Positions 37,653 to 45,880 are shown, counted from the stretch's first letter. The stretch is DNA of 64,000 bases from Blautia sp. Marseille-P3087 (GCF_900120195.1 NZ_LT635539.1:915257-979256), one strand, 5' to 3'. Notes: a model not told the origin generated them from the sequence alone. Translations and numbers: made by a program.

Positions 37653-38188
37653 TTTTCTGAATCTTTTCCTTTACTTTTTTCATATTTATTTCCGACATCT
37701 GCTCCAAGATTGCAGGTGTAACGCCATTCAATCTTATCACCGTCTTTCAGTTTGTACTCTGAGCATCCGTAGTTTGGATACTTTCCGTTTACACTGTACA
37801 TCCAGCCGGAGTTTTTGCCACAGTCCATTTCATACAGCTGATTGATTCCTTCTATATAATAGCTTTTGTACAACGGAGTATACTTGGATGACATATGTAT
37901 TCCATTTTCACCGCAGACTTTCTTCAATACATCAAAAACTGTTTCTCCGCCCTGAAAGGCAACCTCAGTCTCTTTAAGTATCCATCCATCTTCCGGAATA
38001 AATTCTTCTTTTGTCTTTTTCAGGTTATCCATATTATCCAGAATATTACTGCATTCAATAGAAATCGTACAGTTTCCATTCGGTAATTTTTCTCCGCCAA
38101 ATGCACAACTGCTGAACCAGCAGCAAATAAGCATAATACAGCAGATAACAGCCAATGCTCTGGTTCTTTTTTCTGATTTTATTTTCAA
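37649..38188 (-). CDS. DUF4430 lipoprotein (transcobalamin beta-domain type)
   Basis: 179 residues: signal with lipobox FSSC near residue 28, then almost only a DUF4430 domain. Key pattern SGWMYSVNGKYPNYG, then YKLKDGDKIEWRYTCNLGADVG, matches the domain family that forms the C-terminal part of human intrinsic factor and transcobalamin. It overlaps the LRR gene by 4 bp upstream and the alpha-barrel lipoprotein by 4 bp downstream. Together the two lipoproteins could clamp a corrinoid between them as the two domains of transcobalamin do (inference). Confidence 0.88.
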   Translation of the reverse strand: MKIKSEKRTRALAVICCIMLICCWFSSCAFGGEKLPNGNCTISIECSNILDNMDNLKKTKEEFIPEDGWILKETEVAFQGGETVFDVLKKVCGENGIHMSSKYTPLYKSYYIEGINQLYEMDCGKNSGWMYSVNGKYPNYGCSEYKLKDGDKIEWRYTCNLGADVGNKYEKSKGKDSEK

Positions 38189-39066
38189 CCTTCTTTTCTC
38201 TCCATCATTTCTTCCACATATTCACATTTAAAGCCATATTCCTTTGCATAATGATCTACCTTACTGCCTTTTCGACAGACAAGTGTACAACTCTTGTTGA
38301 TGATCCACGGTCCAATCTCATCCGGATCATGCAGAATCTCCAGACGTTCCAGTCTGCTGCATCCGTGAAATGCCCAGCGACCGATTGTCTTCACACTTTC
38401 AGGTATGTAGACTTCTCTTAAATGTTTACAGCGAAAAAAGGCACTTTCACCAATCACTTTCAAATTTGGCGGAAGCTCCAGTTTCTCCATCGCGCAGAAA
38501 TAAAAGGCTTCCTCCCCAATTTCTCTCACCGTAACCGGTAAATTGATTTCCCTGAGCTCTTTACATCTGTAAAATGCCCTGCGCCCAATTACCTGCGTAC
38601 GGAGTGGCAATCTGACGGTTGTAAGATTTACACAGGAATCAAACACTGCCTCTGAAATAACCGTACAACGTGAATTATTCGGAAACTTCACGATTCGAAG
38701 TGTATTACACTCCTGATATGCCTGTGCTCCCAGTCTCTCCAGTGACTCCGGAAAAACAACTTTTCGAAGTCTGTGATTTTCCGCAAATGCTCTTTTCTTT
38801 ACTTCCAGCAAACCCTCTGGAAAAACTACTGCTTTCTGAAACTGGCATCCTTCAAATGCCTGTTTACCGATGATTCGGCATTCCTGTGGCAATACTACCT
38901 CATGTACTTTGCCATTATTTAGAAAACATTTATCGCCAATATATCTATATCCGGCAGGAATCCTGCCAGCCTCGCCGCCCCTTCTGTTTCGCTCATTCTG
39001 CGCAGTATATGTACGGACATCATATCTTAACTGATTCCACCCGATTTCAGTATTCAGTTTTTCCAT
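38185..39066 (-). CDS. BspA-type (LRR_5) leucine-rich repeat protein, no signal peptide
   Basis: 293 residues. At least eight ~23-residue LRR_5 units (for example FEGCQFQKAVVFPEGLLEVKKRAF, FYRCKELREINLPVTVREIGEEAF). Most family members are exported, but this one starts MEKLNTEIGWNQLRYDV with no hydrophobic signal, so it appears cytoplasmic. It is the first gene behind riboswitch unit C and overlaps the DUF4430 lipoprotein gene by 4 bp. AGGGGG lies 12 bp before the ATG. Function in the operon unknown. Confidence 0.85.
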   Translation of the reverse strand: MEKLNTEIGWNQLRYDVRTYTAQNERNRRGGEAGRIPAGYRYIGDKCFLNNGKVHEVVLPQECRIIGKQAFEGCQFQKAVVFPEGLLEVKKRAFAENHRLRKVVFPESLERLGAQAYQECNTLRIVKFPNNSRCTVISEAVFDSCVNLTTVRLPLRTQVIGRRAFYRCKELREINLPVTVREIGEEAFYFCAMEKLELPPNLKVIGESAFFRCKHLREVYIPESVKTIGRWAFHGCSRLERLEILHDPDEIGPWIINKSCTLVCRKGSKVDHYAKEYGFKCEYVEEMMERKEG

Positions 39067-39092
39067 GTCTCAATTTTCCCCCTAAAAACAAT

Positions 39093-39124
39093 AAAAACAG
39101 AGTCCCATTCATAATGGGCCTCTG
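39093..39124 (-). terminator. Riboswitch expression-platform terminator (unit C)
   Basis: Minus-strand CAGAGGCCCATT (39124-39113) pairs with AATGGGACTCTG (39109-39098), one mismatch, followed by U5 (39097-39093), 27 bp before the LRR start codon. Confidence 0.85.
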
Positions 39125-39253
39125 TCCTCTATACAACGTGTTAAATCTGACTTATTATGCAAGAAGCATATTCACAGCAGCTATTTGAACTGTTCCGGAT
39201 TCTCACCGGATTACGTTAAACTGCCTTTTACGACAGACCACGCCTGGTTATCC
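39093..39253 (-). promoter_or_regulatory. Cobalamin-type riboswitch, unit C (head of the 11-gene operon)
   Basis: Aptamer core AATCCGGTGAGAATCCGG (core 39195-39209), then ACAG, GCTGCTGTGA, a hairpin (ATATGCTTCTTGCATA) and AAGTCAGAT. This is the closest of the three to the canonical short cobalamin aptamers of Clostridia, except that AACACGTTGTATAG stands where ACCTGCC is expected. It should switch off the LRR-to-S-component operon when corrinoid is plentiful. Confidence 0.85.
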
Positions 39254-39265
39254 AATTTTTTCTAA

Positions 39266-39294
39266 AGTATATCATTTTGATAAATTTATGTCAA
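39266..39294 (-). promoter_or_regulatory. Promoter TTGACA-17-TATACT for riboswitch unit C
   Basis: -35 TTGACA (39294-39289) inside the end of the TIM-barrel gene, exact 17-bp spacer, -10 TATACT (39271-39266). Confidence 0.9.
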
Positions 39295-40026
39295 TAAAGA
39301 CTGTACACATATCTGTACATCTTCTTTATTCATACATTCGATCGTCCATGTGCGTGTCTCCGTCCGCGGTAAATACGAAAGAACTTCTCTCCACGGCAGA
39401 TTTCCTCTGCCAAGTCCAAGATGAGAATCTCTTTCTCCGGCATTGTCATGGATGTGAACATGGCGGACATAAGGTGCCAGTTCCTCTGCCCACTCAATAA
39501 CCGAAATATCAGAGTAACAATGTGCATGCCCGATATCAAAGCAGAGTCCGAAGTCCGGATGCTCCACCTGCTCATATACATCACGCAGAAGCCGCCAGTC
39601 CTCATCGAGAACATTTTCCATATCAATTTCGAGTCCCTCTTTATCTTGCAGGAAATCGTTAAAGAACCGACTCACCTGATTCGCCCAGCCCTGACGGTAA
39701 TATACTGCAGGGATCATTCCTGAATGGTATACGATTTTTTTTGCGCCAAGTAACTTACCGACCTGATAACACTGCTCAAACCGCTCCATCGTCACACGGC
39801 GGATCATGCTGTCAAATGTTGCCGGGATGAGATCCAGAAACGGGCCATGCAGTGTCAGTGGCGGATTTCCCATCTTTACAAGACGTTCTTTGTATGTTTC
39901 TATCGTTTTGTCCAGATGGTCAAGATTTTCCGAAATGGAAAATTCGATACTTTCCACTCCAAGTTCACTGCTTTTTAAAAGTTCCTGCATTTCTTCATCC
40001 GGCAGCAGATGACTGATATAGATCAC
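39286..40026 (-). CDS. Sugar-phosphate isomerase/epimerase-like TIM-barrel protein
   Basis: 246 residues from a GTG at 40026; an in-frame TTG at 40050 would place AAGGAG inside the gene, so the GTG, 12 bp after that site, is preferred though the spacing is long. AP_endonuc_2/xylose-isomerase-like barrel: LTLHGPFLDL, KIVYHSG, LEIDMENV, FDIGHAHCYS, VRHVHIHDNAG, TIECMN carry the metal-binding Glu/Asp/His set. Reaction unknown; the family includes isomerases, epimerases and endonuclease IV-like proteins. Upstream is DUF951. Confidence 0.85.
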   Translation of the reverse strand: MIYISHLLPDEEMQELLKSSELGVESIEFSISENLDHLDKTIETYKERLVKMGNPPLTLHGPFLDLIPATFDSMIRRVTMERFEQCYQVGKLLGAKKIVYHSGMIPAVYYRQGWANQVSRFFNDFLQDKEGLEIDMENVLDEDWRLLRDVYEQVEHPDFGLCFDIGHAHCYSDISVIEWAEELAPYVRHVHIHDNAGERDSHLGLGRGNLPWREVLSYLPRTETRTWTIECMNKEDVQICVQSLLT

Positions 40027-40054
40027 GTTATTTGTTCGCTCCTTTGACAACAGA

Positions 40055-40249
40055 TTATTCCTGCGTTTTTTTCTTTAAGTTTCTGGTGTTTTTTTCTACC
40101 ATCTTACGTGGAACCATGATCATATGTCCGCATCCCATACATTTCAGACGGAAATCAGCTCCCACACGCAGGATCTCCCACTCTTTACTTCCACATGGAT
40201 GTCCCTTTTTTAGGGTCACAATATCTCCAACATCATAGATAAGTCCCAT
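40055..40249 (-). CDS. DUF951 small protein
   Basis: 64 residues, basic, with KKGHPCGSKEWEILRVGADFRLKC and GCGH, the DUF951 pattern (single compact domain, CxxC-like cysteines). Strong AAGGAGAA precedes the start. In Bacillota this family is often near ribosome or chromosome genes, function unknown. Confidence 0.9.
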   Translation of the reverse strand: MGLIYDVGDIVTLKKGHPCGSKEWEILRVGADFRLKCMGCGHMIMVPRKMVEKNTRNLKKKTQE

Positions 40250-40264
40250 GCTCTGTCATTCTCC

Positions 40265-40996
40265 TTATTTCTGATTTACTTTTATCTGTGAAAAGACCTG
40301 TCCGATCGGCTCCTTGATCAGAAGATCGGCATTTCTGTCTCTCGGTGTGGAGGATTTATTGATCACTACAAGCGCTTCGCCGCGGAAATAGTCAATAAGG
40401 CCAGCTGCCGGATATACTGCCAGCGACGTTCCTCCGATGATCAGAATCTGCGCATCCGAAATTGCTCTCACAGATTCTTCGATCGTATTTGTATCCAATC
40501 CCTCTTCATAAAGCACCACATCCGGCTTAATCATACCTCCGCATTCGCAGCGCGGCACACCGGTACTGTGTTTCATATGTGCGAAGTCAAAAGATTTTCC
40601 ACAGCGCATGCAGTGATTACGGTAAACACTTCCATGAAGCTCCAGTACCTTCTGACTGCCTGCCATCTGATGAAGGTTATCAATATTCTGTGTGATCACC
40701 GCTTTGAGTTTACCTGCCTTTTCAAGTTCGGCAAGTTTCAGATGTGCAGCATTCGGTTTCGCTGTATCACATAGCATCTTATCACGATAAAATTTGTAAA
40801 ATTCATCCGGATGGCTTAAGAAAAAGCTGTGGCTTAAAATTGTCTCCGGCGGAAAGTCATATTTCTGATGATAAAGTCCATCCTGAGAACGGAAATCCGG
40901 TATTCCACTCTCTGTCGAAACACCGGCACCTCCAAAAAATACGATGTTGTCATGCCCATCGATCAGTTCCTGTAATTTCATAATCTTTTCATCCAT
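40265..40996 (-). CDS. cobB: NAD-dependent protein deacylase (sirtuin)
   Basis: 243 residues from the ATG at 40996 with GGGAGGG in front; a longer open frame overlapping the sortase gene is rejected. NAD site GAGVSTESGIPDFRS (residues ~23-37), TQNIDNLHQMAG, catalytic His in ELHGSV, zinc cysteines CMRCG and CECGG (two pairs), and GGTSLAVYPAA complete a class U/III-type bacterial sirtuin. It removes acyl groups from lysines, coupling to NAD. The cobB name here refers to the sirtuin and is unrelated to cobalamin synthesis. Confidence 0.94.
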   Translation of the reverse strand: MDEKIMKLQELIDGHDNIVFFGGAGVSTESGIPDFRSQDGLYHQKYDFPPETILSHSFFLSHPDEFYKFYRDKMLCDTAKPNAAHLKLAELEKAGKLKAVITQNIDNLHQMAGSQKVLELHGSVYRNHCMRCGKSFDFAHMKHSTGVPRCECGGMIKPDVVLYEEGLDTNTIEESVRAISDAQILIIGGTSLAVYPAAGLIDYFRGEALVVINKSSTPRDRNADLLIKEPIGQVFSQIKVNQK

Positions 40997-41009
40997 GGAA
41001 AACCCTCCC

Positions 41010-41918
41010 TTATCCTGCGATATCAAGAGATATCTCATCCGTATTTTCCTCATCTGCTGTACTGTCCGTATTCGTCGCAGCACCATCTGCACCATCTGCA
41101 TCCTCCGCATCAACTCTCTTACCCTGCACAACAAAACGGGTAGATTCATTGCCGGTACAGGTAGACAATGTCACGATCTTATCTTTGATCGTAAGATCTG
41201 TATCATCTGTCTGGATTTCGGAATAACCTTTTATCGTCTCCAGGTATTTCTCGAACTCTTCGCCCGGACCTTTAAACAATGTATAGGTATCGCTGTTTAC
41301 ACCGGTTGTATAAGCAGAAATGATCTCGTAACGGTAATTGCGCTCCGGTGTCAGGATCCAAAAATATTTATCCTGCTTATAAAGCTTGTCATCCTCTCTG
41401 AACTTCTTCAGATGTCCGAACATCGAACCATTCTTCATATTATGGCCATATACAAGTGTATTACAATCGCTGAAATCACCACTGTTTTCATAATCTACAA
41501 AGATTGTTCCGGCAAAGTTGTAATTTTTCTCATAGGTTTGATGCAGGTATGTCTGGTTATCTTTACCTTTGACGATCGGATAGCTGATATCCGGAAGTGC
41601 ATCTACATAAATCCATCCCACAACATCCTCATTGACACTCTTGAGTTTGTCAAAATCCACCTCGATCGGCGGTTTTAATTGTGCATTTGGTCCGGCAACT
41701 TCGGCACTGTCAGCATCACGCTCGGTAACTGCCATTTCCTCGATCTGATTGTATTCATCTGTACCTTTTTTGTATTCTGTGTAAATATGGTAGAGATTAA
41801 ATGCCGCGTAGCAGAAAACCACGATTGCCGCGATCAGTGCGATCGTCAGCAGCACATCACTCTTCTTTTTTTTCTTTTGTTCAGGCTGTTTCTGAGTGTT
41901 GTTTTTGTTTTCTTCCAT
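41010..41918 (-). CDS. srtB: Class B sortase
   Basis: 302 residues from the ATG at 41918, which lies 7 bp after AAGGAG; upstream ATGs in the open frame are too near or have no site. One N-terminal helix (about 22-44), sortase domain with catalytic His in LVYGHNMKNGSMF, Cys in VTLSTCTG and Arg in STRFVV, and a Glu/Asp-rich C-terminal tail. Transpeptidase that ties sorted proteins to the wall. No LPXTG or NPQTN substrate is evident in this window, so its clients are elsewhere. The tail after the domain is unusually long and acidic. Confidence 0.92.
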   Translation of the reverse strand: MEENKNNTQKQPEQKKKKKSDVLLTIALIAAIVVFCYAAFNLYHIYTEYKKGTDEYNQIEEMAVTERDADSAEVAGPNAQLKPPIEVDFDKLKSVNEDVVGWIYVDALPDISYPIVKGKDNQTYLHQTYEKNYNFAGTIFVDYENSGDFSDCNTLVYGHNMKNGSMFGHLKKFREDDKLYKQDKYFWILTPERNYRYEIISAYTTGVNSDTYTLFKGPGEEFEKYLETIKGYSEIQTDDTDLTIKDKIVTLSTCTGNESTRFVVQGKRVDAEDADGADGAATNTDSTADEENTDEISLDIAG

Positions 41919-42837
41919 AATCATACTCCTTAGGCTTAGTTTTATTGCTGCGTACCTTTTCGGGCATTCCAAGAAGGACAATTGCGATCACAGTCAGGAA
42001 CAGTCCGATAAATTCGATTGCGGCCGGCATCTCCCCGAAACAGAAAATACCGAATACCATCGCTGCCACCGGCTCACCGGCTGCAAGAATGGAGACTTTC
42101 CCCGCATCCATATACTGAAAACCAATCGTATAAAATGTATACGGAAGAACTGCACCACAGATTGCATGAAGTACCATAAATATAGCACCATGCACAGGAG
42201 CTTCTGTAAAATACGCTCCAAGGATCTTCCAGTCGGTAAACGGAATCAACGTCACTGCAATCACAACCATACAGTAAAACGTGATCGTCAGTCCGGAATA
42301 GCCTCTTTTCATGGCAATTTTGGTAAACAGGCTGTACATGGCATAAAAAACACCGCTTGCCACTCCGAGAAGAATCCCGTAACCGCTGATTTTCATACCT
42401 CCAAGGTTTTCCAGCAATCCGCTTGCAAGACTGCATCCGAAGACTGCAAGTGCTGCACAGCCGGCCTTACGTATAGTGATCTTTTCTTTAAAAAACACTC
42501 TCTCAAGAATCAGGACATACACCGGTGACAGGCTCAGAAGTACTGTTGCCAGTGACAGGTGTACATAATTTACTGCTTCATTATAAGTAAGATTTACCCC
42601 AAACATGCCCAGCCAGCTTGCCAGCACAAAGATTCACAGATCCTTCAGACGTATTTTCAGCTGGCTCTTATCAATTACAGCAATCCCTATCAGCATCAGA
42701 ATCACAGAAATCATCGTTCGTGATCCGACGATCGTCGCAGTGTCCATTCCATAGCCGCTTAAAGACCGTATAAAAATCCCGACAGAACCCCACAGGATTC
42801 CTGCTGATACCGGGAAAAACCAGGCAACTTTTTTCAT
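41881..42837 (-). pseudogene. EamA/DMT-family transporter, interrupted by in-frame TGA
   Basis: One continuous frame encodes a ten-helix drug/metabolite exporter, but codon 68 (42636-42634) is TGA. Residues before it (MKKVAWFFPVSAGILWGSVG...LKIRLKDL) and after it (IFVLASWLGMFGVNLTYNEAV...) join without frameshift, and family members have Trp in the D-L-W-I-F position, so a single TGG-to-TGA change is the simplest cause. The second part has internal ATGs but no ribosome site was found. It overlaps the sortase start by 38 bp. Possibly a fixed loss of function, read-through, or sequencing error. Confidence 0.85.
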
Positions 42838-42869
42838 TTGTACTCTCCTCGTCTATATCTCATCTGTTT

Positions 42870-42896
42870 GTTACTGTTCACTCCGTTCACAGTAAC
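42870..42896. repeat. Inverted repeat GTTACTGT...ACAGTAAC
   Basis: 8-bp perfect arms with an 11-bp centre, 33 bp upstream of the broken transporter gene. GTTACTGTTC recurs at 42977-42986, and GTTACTG at 51181. This resembles a dispersed intergenic palindrome rather than a gene-specific site. Confidence 0.6.
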
Positions 42897-43024
42897 TCTG
42901 TTTCTCCCATGATATCACTTTTTCACAAAAATGGCTATGAGATTTTCCCATGATATGTTAAAATGAATTTATTATGGTTACTGTTCGCAGCAATCTAATA
43001 TTATCCTAATCGGAGGTAGATACA

Positions 43025-44257
43025 ATGGCAAAAAAAAATCTTATTGTCGGTCAGTCCGGCGGACCTACTGCCGTTATCAACAGCAGTCTCTATGGAGTTG
43101 TCTCTGAAGGTCTTTCCCATCCGGACACGATTGAGCATGTATATGGTATGGTAAACGGTATCGAAGGATTCCTTAATGACCGTGTACTTGATTTTGAAGA
43201 AGCTCTTCCCGGCGAAAAGCTTGAATATTTAACTCATACCCCGGGTGCTTATCTCGGTTCCTGCCGCTACAAACTGCCGGAATCTCTCGAAGATCCGGTT
43301 TATCCGGCACTTTTCCGCAAATTTGAGGAGCTCAATATCGGTTGGTTCTTCTATATTGGTGGCAATGATTCCATGGATACCGTCAGTAAACTTTCCCGCT
43401 ACGCGGCAAGCATTGGCAGTTCTATCCGCGTGATCGGTGAACCGAAGACGATTGATAATGATCTGGTAAATACCGACCATACCCCGGGCTTCGGAAGTGC
43501 CGCCAAATACGTTGCTTCCACAGTCCGTGAAATCACGACAGATGCCAACGTCTACGAAAAAAAATCCGTCACGATCATCGAGATCATGGGACGTCATGCC
43601 GGATGGCTCACTGCTGCCAGTGCCCTTGCGCGTAAATACGAAGGAGACAATCCTCTGTTCATTTACCTTCCGGAAGTTGCCTTTGACCAGGATGCTTTCC
43701 TGCGTGATCTTGAAAAAGCTTTTGAGAAAAACTGTAATCTTATCGTCTGTGTTTCCGAAGGTATTCACGATGCTGACGGCACCTTCATCTGCGAATACGA
43801 TAGTTCTGTAGGTACAGATACTTTTGGTCATAAGATGCTTGCCGGATGCGGCAAATATCTGGAAAATCTCGTGCGCAGCCGCCTTGGTGTCAAAGCACGC
43901 TCCGTTGAGCTTAATGTCAGCCAGCGCTGCTCTGCTACATTAATTTCCGCAACAGATCAGCAGGAGGCCATTGCCGCCGGAAAATTCGGTGTACAGGCTG
44001 CCCTTGACGGAGAAACAGGAAAGATGGTTTCTTTTATCCGCCAGACAGACACAGCAGGATCCTATCAGATGGTTTGCGGACTTGAAGATGTCAACGCCAT
44101 CTGCAATGAAGAAAAAACAGTTCCTGTTGAATGGATCACTCCGGACGGACACGATGTTACCGAAGATTTTATCTATTATGCCCGTCCGCTGATTCAGGGA
44201 AATATTAACGTTCCACTCGGAGAAGATGGTCTGCCGGAATTTGTATATCGTAAATAA
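43025..44257 (+). CDS. 6-phosphofructokinase, probably PPi-dependent
   Basis: 410 residues, within the long clade of PfkA-type enzymes. VGQSGGPTAVINSSLYG binds phosphate, GGNDSMDT replaces the GGDGS of ATP enzymes (the Asp favours pyrophosphate), and PKTIDNDL and EIMGRHAGWL form the fructose-6-phosphate site. Commits fructose-6-phosphate to glycolysis, reversibly if PPi-linked. TCGGAGGT lies 9 bp before ATG. Ends before a bidirectional terminator. Phosphoryl donor is inferred from motifs only. Confidence 0.93.
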   Translation: MAKKNLIVGQSGGPTAVINSSLYGVVSEGLSHPDTIEHVYGMVNGIEGFLNDRVLDFEEALPGEKLEYLTHTPGAYLGSCRYKLPESLEDPVYPALFRKFEELNIGWFFYIGGNDSMDTVSKLSRYAASIGSSIRVIGEPKTIDNDLVNTDHTPGFGSAAKYVASTVREITTDANVYEKKSVTIIEIMGRHAGWLTAASALARKYEGDNPLFIYLPEVAFDQDAFLRDLEKAFEKNCNLIVCVSEGIHDADGTFICEYDSSVGTDTFGHKMLAGCGKYLENLVRSRLGVKARSVELNVSQRCSATLISATDQQEAIAAGKFGVQAALDGETGKMVSFIRQTDTAGSYQMVCGLEDVNAICNEEKTVPVEWITPDGHDVTEDFIYYARPLIQGNINVPLGEDGLPEFVYRK

Positions 44258-44304
44258 TTTTGATTCAGAACATTTAATTCTGATTGATGCAGCATAAACA
44301 AAAA

Positions 44305-44337
44305 GACAGCGGCGAATAATTCGTCACTGTCTTTTTT
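44305..44337. terminator. Terminator between PFK and purine permease
   Basis: GACAGCGGCGAAT (44305-44317) with ATTCGTCACTGTC (44319-44331), G-U pairs allowed, then T6. An A-run precedes the stem, so it serves both convergent genes. Confidence 0.88.
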
Positions 44338-44358
44338 ATTGTATATGATATATACTTC

Positions 44359-45756
44359 TTAATGCTGTTCAAATTCTTCATGGTCTTTGCGGATACGTTC
44401 TTTGACTCTCTTTCTGAGTCTTGCTTCATATTTCCTTTCATCACAGCTCTTCGGCAGTATGATGTTCAATATAACTGCGATTAATGTTGCAAGTACGACC
44501 GGAGATTTACCAAAAATCGTTGTTACCCACCCCGGAAAACTTGCAAGTGCCGCGGATGCCTGTGAAACACCCACACCAATTGCTGCCGCAAGACCAACGA
44601 TTGAGGAATTTCGGTAATCCATCTCTTCGGACGCTACCAGCTTCATTCCGGTCATGGCGATCGAAGCAAATACAGAAACCGTCGCGCCACCAAGAACACA
44701 CTGTGGAATCGTAGTCAGCAGCGCTGAAAACTTCGGTACGATTCCTGCGACACCAAGGATCACAGCTGCCAGTCCAAGCACCCAGCGATTAATAACCTTT
44801 GTCGTTGTCACGATACCAACATTCTGACTGTACGTTGCTGTCGGAAGTCCGCCAAGCAGAGCTCCGATTATATTTGTTACTCCATATGCGGTGATACCAT
44901 TCTGTAATTCTCTGTCTTCCGGTTCACGATCCATAGCACCGATCGTTGTCGCAGAATAATCTCCGATTGCCTGAACAGAGTTGATTGCAAACAGCAGCCC
45001 GATTGCCACACAGGCAGAAATCTCAAAATGAATTCCAAAATGCATGAACTGCGGAAGCTGAAACATTTTTGCCTGTCCAACACTTGACAGACTGACCATT
45101 CCAAACGGAATTGAAACCACGTATCCTACAATGATACCAATTAAAATAGAGGCCAGTTTCAGAATTCCCCTGCCAAAATGATTCAGTCCTGTCACAACCG
45201 CCAGTGTCAGAAATGCCACAAGCCAGTTCTGCCAGGAACCATAATCCGAATTACTTGTTCCGCCGGCCATATAATTAATTGCTGTCGGATAAAGGGAAAG
45301 TCCGATTGTAAATACAACGGTTCCCGTAATCAGCGGCGGGAAAAATACGCGGATTTTTTTAACCAGAAGTCCCATGATAATTGCCACAATGCCGCCAATG
45401 ATCTGTGCTCCCAGAATCGTACTGATTCCGTACCCTTCTGCGATTGCCTGCATACTCGGTACATAGGCAAAACTTACTCCCATGATCATAGGAAGACCGG
45501 ATCCTAAATTAAATCCCTTCTTCTTTCCAATTGGAAATAACTGGAGCAATGTGGACAATGCCGATACCACCAGCGATGCCTGAATCAGAATCACTCTGTC
45601 TTTTGCCCTTAATCCATCACCACCTACTGCTCCGGCTACAATGATTGCCGGTGTAACGCAACCCACAATCATTGCAACTACATGCTGCAATGCCAGCGGA
45701 AGTGCCTCCTGAAATTTCGGAATGCCGTTCAGTTCAAAAATGCTTCCTCTTTTCAT
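44359..45756 (-). CDS. Nucleobase:cation symporter, NCS2 (xanthine/uracil permease family)
   Basis: 465 residues, about 14 helices. LPTATYSQNVGIVTTTKV is the NAT signature near residue 310. AVGGDGL and FNLGSGLPMIMGVSFAYVP are typical of PbuX/UapA-type xanthine or urate carriers in Clostridia. The C-terminus is charged (RKRVKERIRKDHEEFEQH). Its leader has a promoter and hairpins but no recognisable purine aptamer. Substrate is a purine by family, not proven. Confidence 0.92.
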   Translation of the reverse strand: MKRGSIFELNGIPKFQEALPLALQHVVAMIVGCVTPAIIVAGAVGGDGLRAKDRVILIQASLVVSALSTLLQLFPIGKKKGFNLGSGLPMIMGVSFAYVPSMQAIAEGYGISTILGAQIIGGIVAIIMGLLVKKIRVFFPPLITGTVVFTIGLSLYPTAINYMAGGTSNSDYGSWQNWLVAFLTLAVVTGLNHFGRGILKLASILIGIIVGYVVSIPFGMVSLSSVGQAKMFQLPQFMHFGIHFEISACVAIGLLFAINSVQAIGDYSATTIGAMDREPEDRELQNGITAYGVTNIIGALLGGLPTATYSQNVGIVTTTKVINRWVLGLAAVILGVAGIVPKFSALLTTIPQCVLGGATVSVFASIAMTGMKLVASEEMDYRNSSIVGLAAAIGVGVSQASAALASFPGWVTTIFGKSPVVLATLIAVILNIILPKSCDERKYEARLRKRVKERIRKDHEEFEQH

Positions 45757-45815
45757 GTTTCCTCCTGACTGGTTTTCAATACGATCTCCTCGTTTGTATA
45801 TTGAAAATCCAATTT

Positions 45816-45837
45816 GACTGTTATTTATTGAACAGTC
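45816..45837 (-). promoter_or_regulatory. Leader hairpin of the permease gene
   Basis: GACTGTT CAATAAAT AACAGTC (minus strand) forms a 7-bp stem in the ~80-nt untranslated leader. A second imperfect stem (CAATA...GTATTG, about 45778-45804) covers the region next to the ribosome site. No purine riboswitch core is visible. Confidence 0.45.
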
Positions 45838-45851
45838 CTATTTTTCTTGTA

Positions 45852-45880
45852 ATTATAACAAATTTCAGGCTCAAAAACAA
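45852..45880 (-). promoter_or_regulatory. Promoter TTGTTT-17-TATAAT of the purine permease
   Basis: -35 TTGTTT (45880-45875), 17-bp spacer, perfect -10 TATAAT (45857-45852). Confidence 0.75.

Noticed and set aside
13679-39066. LPXTG sorting of the surface proteins by the nearby class B sortase
   Set aside because: No LPXTG/NPXTN motif with hydrophobic tail was found in any of them.
40997-41149. Longer sirtuin start
   Set aside because: The extra part is basic shadow sequence overlapping sortase; the ATG at 40996 has the ribosome site and normal family N-terminus.
42634-42636. TGA as selenocysteine in the DMT gene
   Set aside because: No SECIS-like hairpin follows, the protein family has no selenoproteins, and the site is Trp in relatives.
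45757-45880. Purine riboswitch before the permease
   Set aside because: Three-way junction core and conserved loops are missing; only short hairpins are present.
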